Source: Candidatus Omnitrophica bacterium CG11_big_fil_rev_8_21_14_0_20_64_10
Lineage (GTDB): Bacteria > Omnitrophota > Gorgyraeia > 1-14-0-20-64-10
DNA length: 48,886 bases
Direction of reading: 5' to 3'
Assembly: GCA_002787095.1 (NCBI GenBank)
Contig: PCVW01000045.1
Location: 1 to 48,886, forward strand
Part shown: piece after piece, positions 34,721-41,990 of the stretch
How the letters are laid out: every line of letters starts with the position of its first letter
Numbering within the stretch: position 1 is the stretch's first letter
Position numbers and translations under genes: made by a program
Notes under the pieces: generated by a model
Databases searched by the model: none
The model's input: only the letters and a program-made list of their open reading frames with translations
Told to the model about the DNA's origin: nothing

Positions 34721-37620
34721 GCTGGTCGTTCCTCCGGGTCGCTCCGCGGCTTGCCGCCTTGCTCCTGCTCTTTTCCCTCGCTTCCCCCGTTCGCGCCGAA
34801 CCGCTTGAACTCTTTGAGGTGGAGCGGAGCCGGACCGTTTCGGTGCCGACCCAGGGGGAGGTGACCCGGACCCTGATTCTCCGCCCCGATGTCGTCGCCG
34901 TTGAGCGGACGACCCCGACGGAGATCGTCTTCACCGGCTTGGCGATCGGCGACACCCTGGTCCATCTGTGGGACGACGCCGGCCGCCGAACCCTCCGGCT
35001 GCGGGTCACCGAGCTTCAGTCCATCGTGGATGAGATTCGTCAGCGGGAGGAGGCCGCACAGGCCCGGCGGCTGGGGATCCCGGATCGGACGCTGAAGCTC
35101 CATTACCGGGTCACCCAGGAGCATCTGGAGAGCGGGACGGGGAAGGTCAAACCGTCCGAGACCGACGAGAACATCCGGGTCCGGGACCAGCAGATGCATG
35201 CCGAGCTGGGGGTGCCGGGGGGACAGCTGGCGGCCGACCTGTATCTGGAGACCCGTCGGGACACCGACATCGCCCAGGAGGTGACGCAGCCCCGGCACAT
35301 GGCGCTGACCTACGGGATGCCGGCGCTCGCTTTCCTCGGCCCGGTGGAGTGGGTTCTGGGGGACCGGGACATCACCCTGTCGGACTTCACCCTGAGCGGC
35401 ACCCGGGTCCGGGGCGGGGGGCTTTTCCCGACGCCGCTGCGGTCCGGGGAGAAGCGGACCAACCGTTGGGAACTGTCGGTCTTCGGCGGGCAGGAGCGGG
35501 AGGGGTTCGGGCTGGACTCCCCGGCCGGTCAGATCACCCGGGGGGACCGGAACCAGGTGGCTGGGATTCGGACTGATTACCGGTTGTTCGATTTGGGGAC
35601 GGTCCATTGGACCGGGCTTGAGCGGCATGGGGATCTGCCCCAGGACCGGGCTGATCATGTTTTTGAGACCGGTCTGGACCTGGCTCTGTTCGGGGAGCGG
35701 GCGAGGGTTCAGGGGGAGGTGGCCCGCAACGGCACCGAGAGCGCCTCTCAATTGGAGCTGGCCCTCAATCCCTGGAACAACCTGCGCTCCCAGCACCTGC
35801 TTTGGCGGGTCGGCAAGGAATACAAGTCGGTGACCGGATCGACCGGCCGGGAGGGGCAGACCGGCTACGACGGCTCCGTCGAGTGGATCCTCCCGGGGTG
35901 GGACGAGGCGCTCTCCCTGAACGGCGCGGTGGAGCTTTACCGGGACCGCAACGCGGTCAACCCGGTCAATACCGATGAGTTGAACACCACCTACGCCGGC
36001 GGCGCTTCCATCGCCCTGCCGGCCGGGGTTCTCCTGAACACCGGCGTTTCCTACGCGGATCTCAGCGGCGCCTCCCTGCCGTCGGTCACAAAACGGGCCG
36101 ATATCAATCTCTCCAAGGAGATCCTGATTGAGAAGGGATGGCTGCAGGGGCTCTCCCTTTCGACCGGGGCGGAGCGGGTCGAGTGGTCAAAATCGGCCGG
36201 AGTGGTCGGTTTTGACGGCGTGCTGCGGTTGGCGCGGGCGGGGGTGCGGGCCCGGCTGATTCACGGTTTCTGGGGGGGCCTCTCCTGGGCGCTGGCCGAC
36301 CTGCGGGAAGACCAGCCGGAGGCGGGCAACACCAATACGGTTCATCCCGCGCAGATGGGGGCGGAACTGGGTTGGAGCCGGCGGTTCGACGGCTGGACTT
36401 GGCCGGTCAACATGAACCTTTCGTTCCGGTATCAGGATGCCGCCGAGACCTTCAGCCGGACCCATCAGCCCTTCTCCGACCGGGACCAGCTCAGCGGCAA
36501 CCTGGGGATTGTCGTGGATGCCAACGAGAACCAGCAGATGTTCCTGAATCTCTCGGCCGGCCGGCAGACCCCACAGACCGGCAGCGGGGCGCCGGATGTG
36601 GACATCTTCCTCAAGTTCGGGATGCGGACCGACTGGAACACCGGCTGGGTGCTGCCCCGCAACGGGATGGTCTCCGGAGTCCTGTTCGAGGACCTCAACG
36701 CCAACGGCAAGCCGGATCCGGAGGAGCCGGTCCGGCCCGGGGTGCGGGTCTCGGCGGATGACGGGCGGACCACCCGGACCAACGGCCGGGGGATGTACCG
36801 CCTGCGGGTCCCGGAGGGGGAGCGGACGATCCGGGTGGATTGGGGGGAGGTTCCCAAGGGGCATTACTTCACGACCCCCAATACCGTCACTTTGCTGATG
36901 GTGCCGGGGAAGCCGCAGACGGTTCATTTCGGGATCGCGACCGAGACCGAGATCCGGGGGCGGGTTTACAATGATGTCAATGAAAACGGCCAGTACGATG
37001 AATGGACCGACCAACCGGTCCAGGGGCTGCACTTCCAGGTCGCCGGCGGGGGCAGCGGGGTCTCCGGGCCGCTCGGCTTTTACCAGATCCGGCGGATTCC
37101 GCCGGGGGAACACACCCTGACCCTCGTGCCCACCTCGGTTCCCAACGGCTATCAGACGCTGGCGCCGATCCGCACCAGCTGGAGCGGCGGGGCGGGGGAG
37201 GTGACCGTCTACGACATGCCGCTCAAGGCGCGGCGGACCGTCTGGGGACGGGCCTTCCTGGACGAGACCGAGAACGACCAGTATGAGACGATCGAGGCGC
37301 CGGGCCTGCTGCCGGGGGTTCGGGTGATCCTGGATGAGGCGATGGTCTTCACGACCGGGGCGGACGGGTTCTACCGGATCCCGGATCTTTCCCCCGGAAA
37401 ACACACGATCCGGCTGGACCCGGAGAGTCTCCCCTCCGGCTGTTTCCTCTCCCCGACCGCGTCGGAGACAATCGAGCTGGATCTGCCGGCGGAGCCCTCC
37501 TTCCGAGAGGACCTCCATTTCCCGATCCGGAACGCCGAGACCGGCCCCTCCCACAAGGAGCATCTGCAGGGGTTCTGGGACCGGGTCGGACAGTTCATGG
37601 CTGACCGTTGGCGCTCATGA
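34717..37620 (+). CDS. Outer-membrane usher-like protein: secretin-N-like domain, beta-barrel, C-terminal SdrD/CNA-B-like modules
   Basis: N-term SRTVSVPTQGEVTRTLILRPDVVAVERTTPTEIVFTGLAIGDTLVHLWDDAGRRTLRLRV; amphipathic barrel strands; three GxVFxDxNxNGxxDxxE-type modules. Confidence 0.65.
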   Translation: MSWSFLRVAPRLAALLLLFSLASPVRAEPLELFEVERSRTVSVPTQGEVTRTLILRPDVVAVERTTPTEIVFTGLAIGDTLVHLWDDAGRRTLRLRVTELQSIVDEIRQREEAAQARRLGIPDRTLKLHYRVTQEHLESGTGKVKPSETDENIRVRDQQMHAELGVPGGQLAADLYLETRRDTDIAQEVTQPRHMALTYGMPALAFLGPVEWVLGDRDITLSDFTLSGTRVRGGGLFPTPLRSGEKRTNRWELSVFGGQEREGFGLDSPAGQITRGDRNQVAGIRTDYRLFDLGTVHWTGLERHGDLPQDRADHVFETGLDLALFGERARVQGEVARNGTESASQLELALNPWNNLRSQHLLWRVGKEYKSVTGSTGREGQTGYDGSVEWILPGWDEALSLNGAVELYRDRNAVNPVNTDELNTTYAGGASIALPAGVLLNTGVSYADLSGASLPSVTKRADINLSKEILIEKGWLQGLSLSTGAERVEWSKSAGVVGFDGVLRLARAGVRARLIHGFWGGLSWALADLREDQPEAGNTNTVHPAQMGAELGWSRRFDGWTWPVNMNLSFRYQDAAETFSRTHQPFSDRDQLSGNLGIVVDANENQQMFLNLSAGRQTPQTGSGAPDVDIFLKFGMRTDWNTGWVLPRNGMVSGVLFEDLNANGKPDPEEPVRPGVRVSADDGRTTRTNGRGMYRLRVPEGERTIRVDWGEVPKGHYFTTPNTVTLLMVPGKPQTVHFGIATETEIRGRVYNDVNENGQYDEWTDQPVQGLHFQVAGGGSGVSGPLGFYQIRRIPPGEHTLTLVPTSVPNGYQTLAPIRTSWSGGAGEVTVYDMPLKARRTVWGRAFLDETENDQYETIEAPGLLPGVRVILDEAMVFTTGADGFYRIPDLSPGKHTIRLDPESLPSGCFLSPTASETIELDLPAEPSFREDLHFPIRNAETGPSHKEHLQGFWDRVGQFMADRWRS

Positions 37621-37659
37621 GTTATCAACAACCAGGGACAGTCCCTCCCTGTGGAAAAC
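37621..37659. repeat. Nested inverted-repeat element
   Basis: GTTATCAACA acc AGGGACAGTCCCT ccc TGTGGAAAAC. Confidence 0.7.
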
Positions 37660-37663
37660 TTCG

Positions 37664-38203
37664 ATGAAGCGGCGCCTGTGGATCGGGGTGGTCGCGCTGG
37701 GGCTGCTGGCCGTCGCCGGCGTCACCTTCGGCCTGCGCTCCTACCAGGTCTTTACCCGGCAGGAGCCGGTCGCCTTCCTTCGCTGTGAGCGGGCTCCGGG
37801 GACCCCCCCGGGACAGTTCACCCTGTTGTTCACCCAATCGGCCGGTCCGCTGGAGGATTTGGCCCCGGTCGCCTATCGGATGACCGGCGACCAATGGATG
37901 ATCGAGGGGGATTTCCTGAAATTCCATCCCTGGCTTAACTGGGCCGGCATTGAAAACCGTCACAAGCTGACCCGGCTGACCTCCCGCTACTACTCCGCCA
38001 AGGATGAGCGGGAACGCCCCCGCACGGTCCATGAGCTGAATAGCGGCAGCGGCCCGGTCTGGCGTTGGCTGCATGAGCAGGGGCGGTGGCTGCCGGCGGT
38101 GCAGGCGGTCTACGGCTCAGGCAGCTATACGACCGCCCGGCCGGGCGGTCGCTGGACGGTCTACGTGACCCTCAGCGGCTACCTGGTCGAGCCTTCCAAC
38201 TAG
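37664..38203 (+). CDS. Membrane-anchored protein of unknown function
   Basis: MKRRLWIGVVALGLLAVAGVTFGLRSYQVFTRQEPVAFLRCE.. one N-terminal TM. Confidence 0.6.
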   Translation: MKRRLWIGVVALGLLAVAGVTFGLRSYQVFTRQEPVAFLRCERAPGTPPGQFTLLFTQSAGPLEDLAPVAYRMTGDQWMIEGDFLKFHPWLNWAGIENRHKLTRLTSRYYSAKDERERPRTVHELNSGSGPVWRWLHEQGRWLPAVQAVYGSGSYTTARPGGRWTVYVTLSGYLVEPSN

Positions 38204-38224
38204 AGCGGCCGGGGGAGGGGGGGA

Positions 38225-39838
38225 TTACGCGAAGATCAGGGTGGCGGTGGCTTGGCGCTGGTCCCCCGTGGTGTAGCCTCTGAGGACCAGCACGCCGGCT
38301 GCCTGAAGCTTGGGAGAGGTCTGGATGTAGCGCAGCAGCCCGGCGGTCACCAGATGGGCGCTCTTGGCATCCACTTCGATCCGGAGCTGCCCCGGCTGAG
38401 GTTCCATGGTGTCATCCCCCACCACGATCGCCGCCTGGGAAAGTTCCGTCACGATGGTGATATCGGCTGCCGCTTCAAGCTGCTCCCGGACCACATTGGC
38501 CCAGTTGGAATCCTGAACGAAGACCGGCAGCGCGGTTTGAAGCTCGGCTTCCGGCAGCCGGTTGTGGGGGATGATCTCGGCGACGCCGCCAGAGAAACCG
38601 CCCGCCTCGAGCTTGCCGCTGATCCCCTCGCCGAACAACCTTACCAGATCCACCGGTCCCTCTGTGTCCATCAGCAGATTGATCACATCCTCAATATCGT
38701 TATTCGCCAGGAAGTCGAACAACTCCTGCCGGGGCCCGGCCGCCGTCGCCTCCAGCCCGCTGGCGAGGGCCGGGTGGGCGGTCACGATGGCATGCTTGCC
38801 CAGCTGAAGCTGGAGGTCGTAGGTGTAGCCGTCAGGTGTCCCCTTCCCGCGGTTCTGAAGTTCCCGGGTCAGCGCGCTGGTGAAGTCCCCGTCTCGAATG
38901 AGGAGGGAAGTTGTTTCAAGAACGCCGGCGGTTTGGCCAGCGCCGGGAATATGCAGCTCAAAGGTATGCAGGTTGGCTGTTCTGGCGCTACCCTGCAGGG
39001 CAGTCAAGTTCGCTTGCTGCAGGAGGAAACCCCCTCCCGCCTCCAGCCCGCCGGCCGGGTTCTTCCTGACGCTGGAGGGGTAGAAGGCCCTCGTGAAATC
39101 GAGGCGCAGTTCCCCGGTTTCCAGGTCGAGGGTCCAGGACTCCGTTCCGGAGGTGACACCGGACCCGACGATGTGGTGACGCTCCAGTCGAAATTCGCCT
39201 GCCGTTTGATCGGTCGAAGCGCTGTCAGGCCGGTCGGTCATCCAAAAAAGACGGGATCCGATGGCTGAATCAAGAACCTCAGTGTTCTCTCTGACCGTTA
39301 TGATTTCTTCTCCATTTGAAAATTCCCGCGTGTATCGCCCGACAGCTTCTAATACTTTTTCCGTGTTCCAGTTGGGAGCTTCGTGTGTGCTTTCCGCCAA
39401 CAGGCGGCTTAATTGCGTGATGAAAATCCAGGAGATGGGGCGGGACGCTTTAATCAAGACAACTTCCGAGGATTCGGAGTGGTACAGCAGCAGGTAGCCC
39501 AGTTCGCTGGCCATCAGCCGCAAGAAGTTCATATAGGGCGTTCCCAAATCCGGCGTTAGATGGTAGATAAACGGGCTCTTGGGGGCGATTCCGGCTGCCG
39601 CCAAATAAGCGGTTGCTTCGAAGGGGAGGTCGTGGCCGCGTGAAAAGGTTGCCTCCAGTCCGCCGGCCGGCTGGGAAGCCAGGAGTGTTCGGCCCAGTTC
39701 TTGGGCGGTCGCCGTCTCCAGGCCCGCTTGGGCCCGCAAGGCGAAGGCGGGGGAAGGGAGCGCCAGGCCGCCGGCCAGGATGAGGGCCAGCAACCGGGGG
39801 AGCGGCGAGTGTGTGTATCTCATGGAGCGCTTGTTCAT
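38225..39838 (-). CDS. Secreted protein with repeated GLEA motifs, unknown function
   Basis: LLALILAGGLALPSPAFALRAQAGLETA then PAGGLEATFS, PAGGLEAGGG, ASGLEATAAG, GKLEAGGFSGG. Confidence 0.75.
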   Translation of the reverse strand: MNKRSMRYTHSPLPRLLALILAGGLALPSPAFALRAQAGLETATAQELGRTLLASQPAGGLEATFSRGHDLPFEATAYLAAAGIAPKSPFIYHLTPDLGTPYMNFLRLMASELGYLLLYHSESSEVVLIKASRPISWIFITQLSRLLAESTHEAPNWNTEKVLEAVGRYTREFSNGEEIITVRENTEVLDSAIGSRLFWMTDRPDSASTDQTAGEFRLERHHIVGSGVTSGTESWTLDLETGELRLDFTRAFYPSSVRKNPAGGLEAGGGFLLQQANLTALQGSARTANLHTFELHIPGAGQTAGVLETTSLLIRDGDFTSALTRELQNRGKGTPDGYTYDLQLQLGKHAIVTAHPALASGLEATAAGPRQELFDFLANNDIEDVINLLMDTEGPVDLVRLFGEGISGKLEAGGFSGGVAEIIPHNRLPEAELQTALPVFVQDSNWANVVREQLEAAADITIVTELSQAAIVVGDDTMEPQPGQLRIEVDAKSAHLVTAGLLRYIQTSPKLQAAGVLVLRGYTTGDQRQATATLIFA

Positions 39839-39971
39839 GTTGATGGAAGGAAGGATACCCTGTTTGAGCCCAGGATGTCAATAGTGTATTATAGATTTAT
39901 CTACCTCTAACAGTCTCGATAGGGGCGCTGGACGAAAGCGGTAACTTCCTTTAAAATAGGGGCTTCGCTCT

Positions 39972-41264
39972 ATGATTCCCCGATACACGCCCCTTGAGGT
40001 CGGCCGGATATGGACCGAGGAGGCCCGCTTCCGCGTCATGATGGAGGTGGAGCTCCTGGCCTGTGAAGCCCTATCCAAAGAAGGACGAATTCCCCGAGCG
40101 GCCCTCAAGCGCATCCTCAAGAAAGCCCGTCTTAATGTTTCCCGGATCGGGCAGCGGGAAGGGAAGACCAAGCATGATGTCGTTGCCTTTCTGGAGGAGC
40201 TTGGCGCTCACCTGGGGAAGGATGCCTGCTATCTCCATCTGGGGCTGACCTCCAGCGACGCGCTGGATACCGCCACCGCCGTCCAGATTGCCCAGTCCAT
40301 GAAGATCCTCCTGAAGGATTTGGAGATGCTCAGGCGGGTGGTTCGCCGACAGGCCCGCCGCTATCGGGAGACCCTCTGCATCGGACGCACCCACGGGATT
40401 CATGCCGAACCGACCACCCTGGGGTTGAAGCTGGCCCTCCATCATGGGGAGCTGGTTCGGGGGATTCAGCGCTTGACCGAGGCGGGGCGGGAGGCGGCGG
40501 TCGGCAAGATTTCCGGCGCCGTCGGCACCTACGCGCACTTGCCGCCATCGGTGGAGCGGCACATCTGCCGAAAATTGGGGATCCAGGCGGCTCCGATCTC
40601 CACGCAGGTGGTTCCCCGGGACGGGCTGGCGGTGCTGCTGGCCCAGATGGCGGTCACCGGCGGGACGCTGGAGCGGATGGCCACCGAGATCCGGCACCTG
40701 CAGAAGACCGAGGTGTTGGAGGCGGAGGAGCTGTTCGGGGAGGGGCAGACCGGTTCTTCGGCGATGCCTCATAAGCGCAATCCGATCAACTGCGAGCGGG
40801 TCACCGGGATGGCCCGGCTGCTGAGGGCCTATGCCGGCAGCGCCCTGGAAAACATCGCCCTCTGGCATGAGCGGGACATCTCTCACTCTTCGGTGGAGCG
40901 GGTGATCCTGCCCGACGCTTTCGCCTTGTTGGTCTTTATGATCCGGGAGATGACCCGGGTTCTCTCTGGGATGACGGTTTACCCGGATCGCATGAAGCGG
41001 AATCTGGAGCTGACCCGGGGATTGATTTTTTCCGAGTCGGTTCTTCTGGCCCTGATGGAGAAGGGGCTGACCCGGAAAGCGGCCTATGGGATCGTGCAGA
41101 AGCACGCGCTGGCGGCCTGGCGGGGGAAGGCCGCCTTCCGGGAGCGGCTGGCGGCCGACCGGCAGGTGCGGCGGTTGTTGACCGTCCGGGAGCTGGCCGG
41201 TTGTTTCGATGTGAAGCGGCATACGCGGCATGTGAAAACAATTTTCAAGAGGATGGGGATTTAG
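39972..41264 (+). CDS. purB: Adenylosuccinate lyase
   Basis: MIPRYTPLEVGRIWTEEARFRVMMEVELLACEALSKEG; GSSAMPHKRNPINCE. Confidence 0.97.
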   Translation: MIPRYTPLEVGRIWTEEARFRVMMEVELLACEALSKEGRIPRAALKRILKKARLNVSRIGQREGKTKHDVVAFLEELGAHLGKDACYLHLGLTSSDALDTATAVQIAQSMKILLKDLEMLRRVVRRQARRYRETLCIGRTHGIHAEPTTLGLKLALHHGELVRGIQRLTEAGREAAVGKISGAVGTYAHLPPSVERHICRKLGIQAAPISTQVVPRDGLAVLLAQMAVTGGTLERMATEIRHLQKTEVLEAEELFGEGQTGSSAMPHKRNPINCERVTGMARLLRAYAGSALENIALWHERDISHSSVERVILPDAFALLVFMIREMTRVLSGMTVYPDRMKRNLELTRGLIFSESVLLALMEKGLTRKAAYGIVQKHALAAWRGKAAFRERLAADRQVRRLLTVRELAGCFDVKRHTRHVKTIFKRMGI

Positions 41265-41990
41265 ATGACCACTCAAAGCACCGTCAAGAAGGGAAAGTTC
41301 CTCTACGAGGGGAAGGCCAAGAAGTTCTACGAGGCTCAAGAGGCCGATCTGGGGATCTTTGAGTACACCGACCGGGCCACCGCCTTCAACGCCAAGAAGG
41401 TGGGGCAGATTCATGACAAGGGGGCGGTCAACAACCAGGTTTCGGCCAAACTCTTCTCGGTGCTGGAGGGCAAGGGGATCCCGACCCACTTCGTGAAGCT
41501 CCTCTCCGACCGGGAGATGCTGGTTCGCCGGGTTGAGATCATTCCGCTGGAGGTGACGATCCGAAACCGGGTCGCCGGCGGGATGGCCCGGCAGTTCGGG
41601 ATCGAGGAGGGGCGGCGCCTCAAGCAGCCGGTCTACGAGCTGCATTACAAGTCGGATCCGCTTGACGACCCCCTGATGAACGAGGACCACGCGCTGGGAC
41701 TGGGGTTGGCGACCGAGCCCGAGCTCAAAACGATTCGGGAGCTTTCCTTCCAGGTCAATGCCGCCCTCCAGGAGTTCTTCAAGGCTCGGCAGTTGGAACT
41801 GATTGACTTCAAGCTGGAGTTCGGCCGCCACAAGGGGCAGGTGCTGCTGGCCGATGAGATCTCCCCCGACACGATGCGGCTGTGGCAGTTTGGGACCGAA
41901 GAGAAGATGGACAAGGACCGGTTCCGGCGGGATCTGGGCAAGGTGGAGGATGCCTACCAGACGGTCCTGACGCGGGTCCTGAATGACTGA
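41265..41990 (+). CDS. purC: SAICAR synthase
   Basis: LYEGKAKKFYE; VTIRNRVAGGMARQFG; FKLEFGRHKGQVLLADEISPDTMRLW. Confidence 0.97.
   Translation: MTTQSTVKKGKFLYEGKAKKFYEAQEADLGIFEYTDRATAFNAKKVGQIHDKGAVNNQVSAKLFSVLEGKGIPTHFVKLLSDREMLVRRVEIIPLEVTIRNRVAGGMARQFGIEEGRRLKQPVYELHYKSDPLDDPLMNEDHALGLGLATEPELKTIRELSFQVNAALQEFFKARQLELIDFKLEFGRHKGQVLLADEISPDTMRLWQFGTEEKMDKDRFRRDLGKVEDAYQTVLTRVLND

Noticed and set aside
39840-39971. Purine riboswitch or PurR box upstream of purB
   Set aside because: No purine-aptamer core or clear conserved operator recognised in the short leader.
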